Source of the DNA: RAM1 sp943372515
GTDB lineage: Bacteria > Pseudomonadota > Gammaproteobacteria > Burkholderiales > Burkholderiaceae_C
DNA: 23,937 bases
Direction of reading: 5' to 3'
Assembly: GCA_943372515.1 (NCBI GenBank)
Contig: CALRYY010000062.1
Span: forward strand, 1-23,937
The notes beneath the pieces were generated by a model. It saw only the letters and a program-made list of their open reading frames with translations, was not told the DNA's origin and did not search any database. Made by a program: the position numbers and the translations under genes. Of this stretch, positions 7,223 to 15,229 are shown piece by piece; the stretch's first letter is position 1, and each line of letters opens with the position of its first letter.

Positions 7223-8335
7223 TTATCGCGCCGGCTTCTGGAACTTGTCCCAAGCCGCCTTCGTCGGCGTCGTCCCCGCCCCCGGCTCCTGCGGCAGCTT
7301 GAAATAGCCGTCCACCACCTGCGCCGGGTCGGTGAAACAGTCCTTGATCCAGGGGATGTATTCCAGCACCTGCACCGCCGGGTGCGCGTAGCTCAGGTGC
7401 ACATGCACCTGGCTCATGTCGCCCGCGTGCGGGGCCACAGGCAGCCGGTAGCTGTGGGCCGTTTCGCACACGCGCAGCACCTCGGTCAGGCCGGCCATGC
7501 GGGTCACGTCGGGTTGCACCCAGTGGATGGCGTTCTGGTGGAAAAATTCGCTGAACGCGTCCTGCGTGTACAGCTGCTCGCCCAGGGCGGTGGGGATGCG
7601 CGTGGCGCGTGCCAGCTCGGCGTGGCCTTTCACGTCGTCGTACCACAGCGGCTCTTCAAACCAGTACACATCGTGCGGCTCCGCCCCGCGGCAAAAGCGC
7701 AGGCAGGTGGGCAGGTCCCATTTGCCGTTGCCGTCGATCGCCAGCGTCACGTCGGGGCCTATGGCTTTGCGCACGGCCGCCAGGCGGCGCAGGTCGCGCT
7801 CCACCGTGCTGCCCACCTTGATCTTGATGCCGGTAAAGCCATCGGCCACGGCGCGTTGGGCGCCCTCCACCAGCTTGTCATCTGCAATGCTGAGCCAGCC
7901 GATGTCGGTGTTGTACGCACGCACCTTGTCACGCACCTGGCCGCCCAGCAGCTTCCACAGCGGCATGCCGGCGGCCTTGGCCTTCAGGTCCCACAGCGCT
8001 ACGTCGATGGCTGCGTGCGACAGCGTGGTGATGCCGGCGCGCCCCACCCATTGCAGCGCGGGGTTGCGCGCCAGCTTGAGCCACAGGCGGTTGACGTCGT
8101 GCGCGTCTTCGCCCATCAGCAGCGGCGCGTGGCAGGTTTCTATACATCGGGTGATGAGCTGGTCGCTGGGCAGGTGCGAATGGGTACCGGTGAAGCCATA
8201 GCCCTCCAGCCCGTTGTCTGTGCCTATCTTCACGCCCACCACGCCCCAGTGGGTGATGGAATGCGTGCTGTCGGCAATCTGGCTGCCGGTGACCGGCACG
8301 TGCAGGATGAAGGGCTCTACGGTCGTGATCTTCAA
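7223..8335 (-). CDS. Mandelate racemase / muconate lactonizing enzyme family protein
   Basis: The 370-residue product has the two-domain enolase-superfamily fold. An N-terminal capping domain (about 1-125) precedes a TIM-barrel domain. Visible catalytic elements are the KxK motif GIKIKVG (K171, K173), metal ligands D201 (AIDGNG), E227 (WFEEP) and E253 (LGEQ), and H303 in PHAGD. The Lys/His pair is the mandelate-racemase-type acid-base arrangement. Such enzymes abstract an alpha proton from a carboxylate, with Mg2+, for racemisation or sugar-acid dehydration; the substrate cannot be read from sequence. The start is a TTG at 8335, supported by GAGGAG 6 nt upstream and by the normal family N-terminus MKITTVEPF. 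slyX follows. The gene is divergent from the DUF502 gene across a 78-bp gap. Confidence 0.9.
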   Translation of the reverse strand: MKITTVEPFILHVPVTGSQIADSTHSITHWGVVGVKIGTDNGLEGYGFTGTHSHLPSDQLITRCIETCHAPLLMGEDAHDVNRLWLKLARNPALQWVGRAGITTLSHAAIDVALWDLKAKAAGMPLWKLLGGQVRDKVRAYNTDIGWLSIADDKLVEGAQRAVADGFTGIKIKVGSTVERDLRRLAAVRKAIGPDVTLAIDGNGKWDLPTCLRFCRGAEPHDVYWFEEPLWYDDVKGHAELARATRIPTALGEQLYTQDAFSEFFHQNAIHWVQPDVTRMAGLTEVLRVCETAHSYRLPVAPHAGDMSQVHVHLSYAHPAVQVLEYIPWIKDCFTDPAQVVDGYFKLPQEPGAGTTPTKAAWDKFQKPAR

Positions 8336-8413
8336 GGCTGTCTCCTCTATTGGTATGACGATTGGCTTGTGGCATTGTGCCGCGAAGCGCCGTCACGCGC
8401 TAAGCTCCCGGCC

Positions 8414-9085
8414 ATGAAGCCCAGCTTGCAACACGTTCTTCGCACCTTCCTCACCGGCGTGCTCGCCCTGCTGCCGCTGGCGGCCACGCTGTTCATCCTG
8501 GGCTGGACGCTGCGTTTCCTGTCCGGCTGGCTGGGGCCCGAGAGCGCGTTCGGCCAGTTGCTGACTTTCATCGGCCTGAGCGTCACCACGTCGGAGGCCG
8601 TGGGCTACCTGCTGGGCGCGTTTTTGCTGGTGGCCTGCATTTATGTGTTTGGCCTGTTGGTAGAGGCGGGCTTTCAGCGCGGTGCGGCGCGGCTGATGAA
8701 TGCGCTGCTCAAGCGCATCCCGGTGGTGCGCACGATTTACGACGTGATCCAGAAGCTGGTGCAGCTGTTTGCCCGCAACGACGACGACGGCCTCAAGTCC
8801 ATGAGCCCGGTGTGGCTGTACTTTGGCGGCAAGGGCAAGGAACAGGGCACGGTGGTGCTGGGGCTGCTGTCCACGCCGCAGCCGGTCATGCTGAACGGCC
8901 AGCCCTACATGGGGGTGCTGGTGCCCACGGCCCCTGTGCCGGTGGGCGGCGGGCTGCTGTATGTGCCGCCTGAATGGGTGGAGCCGGCTGATATTGGCAT
9001 GGAGGCGGTGACCAGCATTTATGTGTCGATGGGGGTGACGTCGGGGCAGTATTTGAAGGCTAAAGACATGGATGCCGGATCGTGA
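8414..9085 (+). CDS. DUF502 family inner-membrane protein
   Basis: The 223-residue protein matches the DUF502 layout. Two N-terminal transmembrane helices (about residues 12-36 and 57-82, the first with the TGVLALLPLAAT pattern) are followed by a basic cytoplasmic turn with KRIPVVRTIYDVIQK and then a soluble domain with VLVPTAPVPVGGGLLYVP. Family members occur widely in proteobacteria without established biochemical function. I took ATG 8414; the frame is open far upstream, but that part overlaps the divergent enzyme gene and is not coding. The last codons (MDAGS and stop) lie within the first half-copy of a REP-like repeat, so the native C-terminus may have been replaced. Confidence 0.88.
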   Translation: MKPSLQHVLRTFLTGVLALLPLAATLFILGWTLRFLSGWLGPESAFGQLLTFIGLSVTTSEAVGYLLGAFLLVACIYVFGLLVEAGFQRGAARLMNALLKRIPVVRTIYDVIQKLVQLFARNDDDGLKSMSPVWLYFGGKGKEQGTVVLGLLSTPQPVMLNGQPYMGVLVPTAPVPVGGGLLYVPPEWVEPADIGMEAVTSIYVSMGVTSGQYLKAKDMDAGS

Positions 9086-9115
9086 AGAGAGTGGATGCCG
9101 GATCGAGTCCGGCAT
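9070..9115. repeat. REP-like palindrome between convergent genes
   Basis: The 13-mer GGATGCCGGATCG occurs at 9070-9082 and again at 9093-9105. The second copy forms a perfect 8-bp stem, ATGCCGGA with TCCGGCAT (9095-9102 and 9108-9115), around TCGAG. It lies between the convergent DUF502 and catalase-like genes, a typical place for such dispersed palindromes, and could terminate or stabilise transcripts from both sides. Confidence 0.75.
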
Positions 9116-9127
9116 GACAGCCGTAGG

Positions 9128-10117
9128 TCAGGCCGCCCCGCGCCCCTTCTGGCTTGCAAAGTAAACCGCCTTGCGTGCGCGCTGCACGTCGCCCAGCGGG
9201 CGATGCTCGGCCAGGGCCTGCCAAGGGTCGATCACGGTAGCTTCCACGCGGTGGGCCAATGCCTTGCCGTCAATACCGGTGGTGTCTTGCTGGGGCAGCA
9301 TCAGGCGCGCCACGGTCACGTAGCGGGTGGGCCAGTTGACCGTTGCGTCTTCCAGCGGAGTGAGGGTTTCATTCACCCAGGGTTGCAGCTGCAAATCCCA
9401 ATGCAAAGCGCGCTGGGCCAGGCGGGCGCTGAAGTCTGCGTTCCAGTCCTTGTTGGCGCCGGGCTCGGGCTTGCCGTTGGCCTCTGCCGGTACCAGCCGC
9501 ACACGCGCGGCATAGGGGCCGTTGGCCATGGGTACACAGCTGAACATGGGCTCCGTCGCAAAGCCGCTGAACGGTTTGCCCGCCACCTTGATCATTTTGG
9601 CCAGCTGCACCGGCGCGCCAAACACGCCGTAGCGTTTGAAGATGTATTTCAGCAGCGCGCCGTTGCCAAAGGATGCGGCCTCTACAAAATCCACAAACTC
9701 GGCGCTGCCCTTGAAGGCAAAGGCCTCCTGGTTGATCAGGGTGAAGTCCTGGCTTCTGGCGGGGCCGTTGCCCAAGGCCGAATCACCCTGCACGCCCAGC
9801 ACCCGAAAGGCAAAGCCGCGAATGTCGGGCATGGCGTCTTTGGCCTTGTCCAGTCCGCCGTTGGACAGGCGCACCCACACCTCGTAGTCGCGCGGCTCGC
9901 TGAACAGGCCCTGCGCAGCCCAGGCCGGCAAGCTGTCCAGCACCTCCAGCGTGCCGGTGGCGGCCGTCAGCTGCTTGCGGTGCAGCGTGCGGCCCGTGCC
10001 AAAGGTTTTTGACTTGCGCTGCTGGATGGCGGCAAAGCGCTTGCCCGCGTCTTCGTAGCGTTGCGCCTCGTCGGGGGCGATGGTTTCCTGCCAGTCGGTA
10101 CCCGGTACTTCCGCCAT
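9128..10117 (-). CDS. Catalase-like heme protein (short catalase family)
   Basis: The 329-residue product is shorter than a classical monofunctional catalase (about 480 or more). It keeps the catalase beta-barrel landmarks: TGRTLHRKQ with a candidate distal His46, VWVRLSNG (about 80-87), and PDIRGFAFRVLG (about 97-108). The region PLGDVQRARKAVYF near the C-terminus matches the stretch preceding the heme-binding helix. The usual proximal RxxxY helix is not obvious to me. Proteins of this type are annotated as catalase family and may be peroxidase-like or hydroperoxide-converting enzymes rather than true catalases. No signal peptide is seen. It is transcribed in the same direction as the acyl-CoA synthetase ending 22 nt upstream, so the two may be one operon, which hints at a role with fatty acyl or lipid hydroperoxides (inference). 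Confidence 0.8.
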   Translation of the reverse strand: MAEVPGTDWQETIAPDEAQRYEDAGKRFAAIQQRKSKTFGTGRTLHRKQLTAATGTLEVLDSLPAWAAQGLFSEPRDYEVWVRLSNGGLDKAKDAMPDIRGFAFRVLGVQGDSALGNGPARSQDFTLINQEAFAFKGSAEFVDFVEAASFGNGALLKYIFKRYGVFGAPVQLAKMIKVAGKPFSGFATEPMFSCVPMANGPYAARVRLVPAEANGKPEPGANKDWNADFSARLAQRALHWDLQLQPWVNETLTPLEDATVNWPTRYVTVARLMLPQQDTTGIDGKALAHRVEATVIDPWQALAEHRPLGDVQRARKAVYFASQKGRGAA

Positions 10118-10139
10118 GGTTGGCCCCTTGTCGTTGTGC

Positions 10140-11840
10140 TCAGCCTGTCTGTTCTGCTTCCTGCAGGGTTCGCCACATCACCTTGCCGCTGCCGCTCTTG
10201 GGCAGGGCATCTACAAACTGCACGGTGCGTGGCACCTTGTACACGGCCATATTCTCGCGGCACCAGGCCACGATGTCTTCTTCTTTCACCTGGCCCTTGT
10301 GGCTTTGGCGCAGCACCACCACGGCCTTCACGCTTTCGCCGCGGTAGCTGTCCTTGGTCGAAATAATGCAGGCCTCTTGTATGGCGGGGTGACGGAACAT
10401 CAGCGCTTCCACCTCGGCCGGCCACACCTTGAAGCCGCTGGCGTTGATCATGCGCTTGAGCCGGTCGGTGATGAAGAAATAGCCGTCTTCGTCCACCCGC
10501 CCCAGGTCGCCCGATCGGAAAAACCGCTTGCCTTCAAACTCAATGAACGCCGCCGCCGTGGCGTCGGGGCGCTTCCAGTAGCCCTGAAAAATCATGGGCC
10601 CGTGCATGATGATTTCGCCCTGCTCGCCTGGCGGCATTTCCTTGAGCGTCTCCGGGTCCACCACACGCGCATCACAGCTCATGAACGGGATGCCCAGGCA
10701 TTGCTGCTTGGGTGCGTCGGGCGGGTTGCTGTGGCTGGGCGCGGCGGTTTCCGTCAGGCCGTAGCCTTCTACATAGCGCAGGCCGTAGCTGTCCAGCAGG
10801 CGCTGGGCCACAGCCTGAGGCATGGCTGCGCCGCCGCCGCCGATGTACACCAGGCTGGACAGGTCGTATTGGTCAAACTGCGGGCTGCCCAGCAGGTCGA
10901 TCACCATGGTGGGGATGTTGGTCCAGGTCGTCACGCGGTGGCGCGAGATCAGCCGCCCGGCCAGGTCGCGGTCCCAGCGCGGCATCATCACCAGCGTGCA
11001 GCCGGCGTAGATGTTGGAATGCATCAGGCTCACCATGCCGGTGATGTGGAACATGGGCACCACCATCAGCGTCACGTTCTCGGCCGTGGCATTGCCCCAG
11101 GCGCTGCTGGCCACCGCGTTGTGCATGATGCTGCCGTGCGTGTGCATGCAGCCCTTGGGCAGGCCGGTGGTGCCGCTGGTGTAGGGCAGGATGGCCAGAT
11201 CGGCGGGGCCCACGCTGTGCTCGGGCGCAGCGGCATCGGTGGCCAGGGCATCGGCCCATGCATGCACCTGGCCGCCGGCCAGTGCGGGCAGCGGGTGGCG
11301 GGTGAGCAGCCAGTTGTGCCAGGCCTCGGGCAGGTCCGCGATGGTGTCGGGGGTGGCGCCATCGGGCATGCAGTCAGTGAACTGTGTGACGATCAGATGC
11401 GCCAGCCGGTCGGCCGCGGGCAGGGCGTCGCTGGCCTTGACCAGCTCGGCGGCCAGGTCGCCGGTGGTGATGGCCACCTTGGCATCCGGGTCGGTGATGT
11501 AGTGCTTGAGCTCTTCGGCCCGGTTCATGGGGTTTACCGGCACCACCACGGCGTTGGCGCGCAGGATGGCAAAGTGCGAAATCACCAGCTGCGGGCAGTT
11601 CTGCATGTCCAGGATCACGCGGTCGCCCTTGCGCACGCCCAACGCGTACAGGCGCGCGGCCAGCCGCTCGGTCAGGCGGACCAAGTCTGCATAGTGGAAC
11701 TCGCGGCCAAAGAAGATGACGGCCGGCTTGTGCGGGTAGCGCCGGGCGCTGATGGCCAGGTTGTCCCACAGCGGCATGGCGGGCGGGTTGATGGCGTGGG
11801 GCAGGCGCTTGGGCCAGAACTTGTGGTGCGAACGCGGCAT
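10140..11840 (-). CDS. Long-chain fatty-acid--CoA ligase-like AMP-binding enzyme
   Basis: This 566-residue member of the adenylate-forming superfamily has all core motifs in order: P-loop YTSGTTGLPKG (residues 220-230), YGLTET, the hinge region FFRSGDLGRVDEDGYFFITDR, the A8-type INASGFKVWPAEVE, and PKSGSGK near the C-terminus with the catalytic Lys. The enzyme activates a carboxylic acid with ATP to an acyl-AMP and transfers it to CoA. The overall form suggests a medium- or long-chain fatty acid substrate, but specificity is not readable here. The first about 20 residues are basic and may lie outside the fold. The catalase-like gene follows at 22 nt. The gene is divergent from the amidase across 134 nt. 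Confidence 0.92.
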   Translation of the reverse strand: MPRSHHKFWPKRLPHAINPPAMPLWDNLAISARRYPHKPAVIFFGREFHYADLVRLTERLAARLYALGVRKGDRVILDMQNCPQLVISHFAILRANAVVVPVNPMNRAEELKHYITDPDAKVAITTGDLAAELVKASDALPAADRLAHLIVTQFTDCMPDGATPDTIADLPEAWHNWLLTRHPLPALAGGQVHAWADALATDAAAPEHSVGPADLAILPYTSGTTGLPKGCMHTHGSIMHNAVASSAWGNATAENVTLMVVPMFHITGMVSLMHSNIYAGCTLVMMPRWDRDLAGRLISRHRVTTWTNIPTMVIDLLGSPQFDQYDLSSLVYIGGGGAAMPQAVAQRLLDSYGLRYVEGYGLTETAAPSHSNPPDAPKQQCLGIPFMSCDARVVDPETLKEMPPGEQGEIIMHGPMIFQGYWKRPDATAAAFIEFEGKRFFRSGDLGRVDEDGYFFITDRLKRMINASGFKVWPAEVEALMFRHPAIQEACIISTKDSYRGESVKAVVVLRQSHKGQVKEEDIVAWCRENMAVYKVPRTVQFVDALPKSGSGKVMWRTLQEAEQTG

Positions 11841-11913
11841 GCAGGGCTTTCAACGTAACTGCGCGCAGGGTAGCTTGTGGCTTTGCTGCACCGCATCGGG
11901 GGAAGCCCCACAC

Positions 11914-11945
11914 GCGTCACCTGTGCGTCACCCGCGCCGTATCAT
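11914..11945 (+). promoter_or_regulatory. Possible amidase promoter with tandem 8-nt direct repeats
   Basis: GCGTCACC occurs at 11914-11921 and again at 11925-11932, exactly 11 bp apart (one helical turn), just upstream of a TATCAT -10-like hexamer at 11940-11945. No good -35 is present at the matching distance, so the repeats could be an activator site. It lies in the divergent gap between the ligase and amidase genes. Confidence 0.3.
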
Positions 11946-11974
11946 GGGCTGCGTTTTTTTCTGATGGAGCCCCC

Positions 11975-13411
11975 ATGAGCCTTGCCCCCGCCGAGCCAGC
12001 GCCCCCAGCCGATGCGCAGGCCCTGTGGCGCCTGAGCGCCACGCAGCTGCTGCAGGGCTTTCGCGCGGGCACCTTCACGCCGGTGGATGCGGTGCACAGC
12101 TGCCTGCAACGCATTGCACACTGGCAGCCGCATACCAACGCCTTTGTGCGCGTGGATGCCGATGCAGCGCTGCGGTCGGCGCAAGCCAGCGCGCGCCGCT
12201 GGGCAGCGGGCACGCCGCAGGGCCCGCTGGACGGCGTGCCCGTCAGCCTGAAAGACAGCCTGCATGCGGCCGGCCTGCCCACCACCTGGGGCAGCGTGCT
12301 GCTGCGCGGCTTTGTGCCGGTGCAAGACGAGCTGCCCGTGGCCCGCCTGCGCGCGGCGGGCGGCGTCGTCCTGGGCAAGACCAACCTGCCCGAATTTGCG
12401 ATGCAGGGCTATACCGCCAACCGCGTGGCCGGCGTCACGCGCAACCCCTGGCGCGTGGCGCTGACGCCCGGCGGCTCGTCGGGCGGCGCGGCCGCTGCGG
12501 TGGCGGCGGGCTGCGGACCGCTGGCGCTGGCCACCGACGGCGGCGGCTCCACACGGCGACCGGCATCGCACACCGGGCTGGTGGGCTTCAAGCCGTCGGC
12601 CGGGCGGGTGCCGCGTGCGGGCGGCCTGCCCGAAATATTCCTGGGCCACGAGGTGGTCGGCACGCTGGCGCGCAGCGTGCGCGATGTGGTGCTGATGGAC
12701 AGCGTGCTGTCGGGCCTGGAGGCGCCGGCGCAGCCTGGGGCGGTAGGCAACCGCATTTTGTATGTGCCGCAGTTTGCCCGGCACCCGGTTGACGCGGGCA
12801 TTGCCACGCTGACGCGGCGCGCCGCGCACGACCTGGCTGCGCTGGGCTTTGTGGTGGATGAAGCGCTGGCGTGGGACCTGGCTGAAGCGGTGAACACGCA
12901 GTGGCCCATGCTGTCGTCCGCGGGGCTGGCCTGGATGCTGGCGCAGCCCGGGCGCTTTGCTGAATTTGCCGGCATGCCGCCAGACACCCGCCTGTGCGGC
13001 GATGCAGCGCAGGCCGCGCTGCAGGCGGGCCGTGAAGCCGGCGCAACCGCGCTGTTTGATGTGCTGGCCGCCGTGCACGCGCTGCAACAGAAGCTGGACG
13101 TGGTGTTTGCGGCGCATGACTTCATCCTGACGCCTGCCGCCGCCGCGCTCCCCTGGGCGGCGGACCAGCCCCACCCCGCACAGATCGACGGTACAGAAAC
13201 CGGCCCGCGCGGCCATGCGGTGTTTACCGCGTTTGCCAACGCGGCCGGCTTGCCCGCCATTGCCCTGCCCTGCGGGCAGGTGGGTGGCCTGCCGGTGGGC
13301 CTGCAGCTGGTGGGCCGCCCGGGCGCTGACGCGGCCCTGCTGGCCTCCGCGTTGCGGTATGAGGCGCAGCACCCTTGGGCCGGGGCCTGGCCCACCGCGC
13401 CCGCCGCCTGA
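11975..13411 (+). CDS. Amidase (amidase signature family)
   Basis: The 478-residue protein carries the complete Ser-cisSer-Lys triad of the amidase signature family: K93 in GVPVSLKDS, S168 in TPGGSSGG, and nucleophile S192 in DGGGSTRRPAS. The K-to-S spacings of 75 and 24 residues equal those of fatty-acid amide hydrolase. It hydrolyses an amide to a carboxylic acid and ammonia; the substrate is not determinable. No signal peptide is present, so it is cytoplasmic. ATG 11975 has GGAG 6 nt upstream. It lies upstream of and in line with a GntR-controlled amino-acid-type ABC importer, so it may process what that importer brings in. The 156-nt gap and intervening dyad make a separate transcript equally possible. 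GatA is unlikely because no GatB or GatC is nearby. Confidence 0.9.
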   Translation: MSLAPAEPAPPADAQALWRLSATQLLQGFRAGTFTPVDAVHSCLQRIAHWQPHTNAFVRVDADAALRSAQASARRWAAGTPQGPLDGVPVSLKDSLHAAGLPTTWGSVLLRGFVPVQDELPVARLRAAGGVVLGKTNLPEFAMQGYTANRVAGVTRNPWRVALTPGGSSGGAAAAVAAGCGPLALATDGGGSTRRPASHTGLVGFKPSAGRVPRAGGLPEIFLGHEVVGTLARSVRDVVLMDSVLSGLEAPAQPGAVGNRILYVPQFARHPVDAGIATLTRRAAHDLAALGFVVDEALAWDLAEAVNTQWPMLSSAGLAWMLAQPGRFAEFAGMPPDTRLCGDAAQAALQAGREAGATALFDVLAAVHALQQKLDVVFAAHDFILTPAAAALPWAADQPHPAQIDGTETGPRGHAVFTAFANAAGLPAIALPCGQVGGLPVGLQLVGRPGADAALLASALRYEAQHPWAGAWPTAPAA

Positions 13412-13427
13412 GCGCTGCTACCCTGCA

Positions 13428-13447
13428 CGCCAGGCCCCAGCCTGGTG
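13428..13447 (+). terminator. Possible terminator-like hairpin after the amidase gene
   Basis: CCAGGC (13430-13435), loop CCCA, GCCTGG (13440-13445) gives a perfect 6-bp GC-rich stem, extendable to 8 bp through one G-T pair. It starts 16 nt after the stop codon. There is no downstream T-run, so efficiency as an intrinsic terminator is doubtful. Confidence 0.4.
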
Positions 13448-13567
13448 CGCATGCACACCTGCGGCGCGTGGCGTCGGCTGGATCACAAGCCATGCGCCAC
13501 AGTTTGGTGCATCAATCTTGCATACCAGATCCGCGAGGGCTGGCACACAACCTGCTCACAGGAGTGC

Positions 13568-14323
13568 ATGACCACTGCCTCCGAGATCAGCGAACGCATC
13601 ATGGAAGCCGTGATGGCGCAAAAGCTGGCGCCCGGCTCCCGACTGGGCGAGCAGCAGCTGGCCATGCTGTTTGACTGCAGCCGTACCATCGTGCGCGAAG
13701 CGCTCACCCGCCTCGCCGCACGTGGCATCGTCACCGTCAGCGCGCGGCGCGGCTGGTATGTGGTGGAGCCGTCGCAGGACGAGGCGCGCGAAGCATTCGA
13801 GGCCCGCCGGGTGATTGAAACCGGCCTGATCCGCGCCACGCCGCGCATCGACAAACCCGCCGTACAGCGCCTGCGCGCCCACCTGGCCCGCGAAAAAGCC
13901 GCCATAGCCGGCGCCGACGTGGGCCTGCGCAGCTTCTTGCTGGGCGACTTTCATGTGTGCCTGGCCGAATGCCTGGGCAACAGCCTGCTGGCCGAAACCC
14001 TGCGCGACTTCACCGCGCGCACCACGCTGATTGCCATGCGCTACCAGTCCAGCGCCGACGCCGCGCAGTCGTGCGCCGAGCATGTGCAGATCGTCGAGGC
14101 GCTGGAGGCCGGCAACCTGGCCCGCGCTGAAGAACTGATGGCCGCCCACCTGGCCACCTGGCAGCGCAAGCTGCACCTGCCGGCCGAGGCCGACCCGCTG
14201 GCCGAGCTGCGCGCGGCGCTTGCGCCCGTGAAAGACGCGGCACAAGAGTTGCATACAAGTGTTCCCACCCCGGCCCGCAAACTGCGGCCCCAACGTTCGA
14301 CCTACCTAGGAGAAGTGCTATGA
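13568..14323 (+). CDS. GntR family transcriptional regulator, FCD (FadR-like) type
   Basis: The 251-residue product has an N-terminal winged helix (about residues 5-70) with the diagnostic GntR stretch SRTIVREALTRLAARGIV. An all-helical FCD ligand-binding domain follows (about 78-220), including EARRVIETGLIRA, FHVCLAECLGNSLL and EHVQIVEALEAG. These proteins bind an operator as dimers and respond to a carboxylate or amino-acid-like ligand. I chose ATG 13568, just after ACAGGAG, because the product then begins at the winged helix; upstream codons in the open frame look non-coding. The stop overlaps the start of the binding-protein gene by ATGA, so regulator and importer are translationally coupled and autoregulation of the whole operon is likely. 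Confidence 0.92.
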   Translation: MTTASEISERIMEAVMAQKLAPGSRLGEQQLAMLFDCSRTIVREALTRLAARGIVTVSARRGWYVVEPSQDEAREAFEARRVIETGLIRATPRIDKPAVQRLRAHLAREKAAIAGADVGLRSFLLGDFHVCLAECLGNSLLAETLRDFTARTTLIAMRYQSSADAAQSCAEHVQIVEALEAGNLARAEELMAAHLATWQRKLHLPAEADPLAELRAALAPVKDAAQELHTSVPTPARKLRPQRSTYLGEVL

Positions 14324-15111
14324 CGTCAGGCAAACGCCTCTTTACCCTCGGCCTTGCGGCCACCGCCGTGCTGGCCGCCACCGGTGCCCATGCGCAGACC
14401 GCGCTGGACGACGTGATGAAGGCCAAGGAAATCAAGATTGCCATCCCCACGGACTTCCCCCCGTACGGCTTTGTGGGCACCGACCTCAAGCCCCAGGGCC
14501 TGGACATCGACATGGCCAACTACATCGCCTCCAAGCTGGGCGTCAAGGTCGAGCTGGTGCCTGTGACCACAGCCAACCGCATCCCCTACCTGCAGACCAA
14601 AAAGGCTGACCTGGTCATCTCCACGCTGGGCAAGAACCCCGACCGTGAAAAGGTGATTGACTTCACCGCGGCCTATTCGCCGTTCTTCATCGCCGTGTTT
14701 GGGCCCAAGACCATCACCGTCAAGACCCCGGCTGACCTGGCGGGCAAGTCGATCTCGGTCACGCGCGGTTCAGTGGACGACACCGAGCTGACCAAGGTGG
14801 CCCCGCCCAGCACCGAGCTGCGCCGCTTTGAAGACAACAACGCCACCGTGTCGGCATTCTCGGCTGGGCAGACGCAGCTGGTGGCCACCAGCGCCCAGGT
14901 GGCCGGCGCGCTGATGGCCAAGAGCCCGCAGATGGGCATCGAATACAAGTTCGTGCTGAAGGACTCGCCCAACTTCATTGGCGTGGGCAAGGGTGAAGAC
15001 AAGCTGCGCCTGAAGGTCAACGAAATCATTGCCGACGCCAAGAAGACCGGCGACCTGGACAAGATGGCTGTGAAGTGGCTGGGCCGCCCGACCGGCGACC
15101 TGCCGAACTGA
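14320..15111 (+). CDS. ABC transporter substrate-binding protein, family 3 (polar amino acid type)
   Basis: The 263-residue precursor has a Sec signal peptide (basic MTSGKR, hydrophobic core, cleavage after AHA near residue 25). A family 3 solute-binding fold follows: IKIAIPTDFPPYGFVG, GLDIDMANYIASKLGVKVELVPVT, and DLVISTLGKNPDREKVIDFTAAY. The mature protein would capture the substrate in the periplasm and deliver it to the two permeases. The IDMAN and ADLVIS segments are typical for amino acid binders; the exact ligand is unknown. The start overlaps the regulator's stop and has GGAG upstream. A long REP-like hairpin pair follows in the 118-nt gap before the permease, which could raise the steady-state level of this mRNA segment over the membrane components. 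Confidence 0.94.
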   Translation: MTSGKRLFTLGLAATAVLAATGAHAQTALDDVMKAKEIKIAIPTDFPPYGFVGTDLKPQGLDIDMANYIASKLGVKVELVPVTTANRIPYLQTKKADLVISTLGKNPDREKVIDFTAAYSPFFIAVFGPKTITVKTPADLAGKSISVTRGSVDDTELTKVAPPSTELRRFEDNNATVSAFSAGQTQLVATSAQVAGALMAKSPQMGIEYKFVLKDSPNFIGVGKGEDKLRLKVNEIIADAKKTGDLDKMAVKWLGRPTGDLPN

Positions 15112-15118
15112 TAGAAAC

Positions 15119-15211
15119 TTGTCATTGCGGGCTTGACCCGCAATCCATGCCCCGTTGGCCTGTACCGTTGCCGGCGCCACATGGATCCCGGGTCAAGCCC
15201 GGGATGACAGC
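15119..15211. repeat. Paired REP-like palindromes (BIME-like) inside the ABC operon
   Basis: Two hairpins stand in inverted orientation. The first is ATTGCGGG/CCCGCAAT (15124-15131 and 15137-15144) around CTTGA. The second is ATCCCGGG/CCCGGGAT (15185-15192 and 15198-15205) around TCAAG. The loops are complementary, and so are the outer flanks (TGTCAT with ATGACA) and the inner flanks (ATCCATG with CATGGAT). The whole can therefore also fold as one long cruciform. It lies between the binding-protein and permease genes. Confidence 0.8.
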
Positions 15212-15229
15212 CATCCAGGGCCCTTCATC

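Noticed and set aside
7220..8413. Long N-terminal extension of the DUF502 frame
   Set aside because: It is antisense to the well-supported enolase-superfamily gene; the membrane protein starts normally at 8414.
10080..11858. 592-codon plus-strand frame opposite the acyl-CoA ligase
   Set aside because: His/Gly/Val-rich antisense shadow; all AMP-binding motifs are on the minus strand.
11942..13458. Long minus-strand frames opposite the amidase
   Set aside because: Arg/Ala/Gln-rich shadows in high-GC DNA; the amidase triad is intact on the plus strand.
13500..13530. Possible GntR operator with half-sites GGTGC and GCATACC
   Set aside because: The dyad is imperfect with unequal arms and no matching promoter spacing was found.
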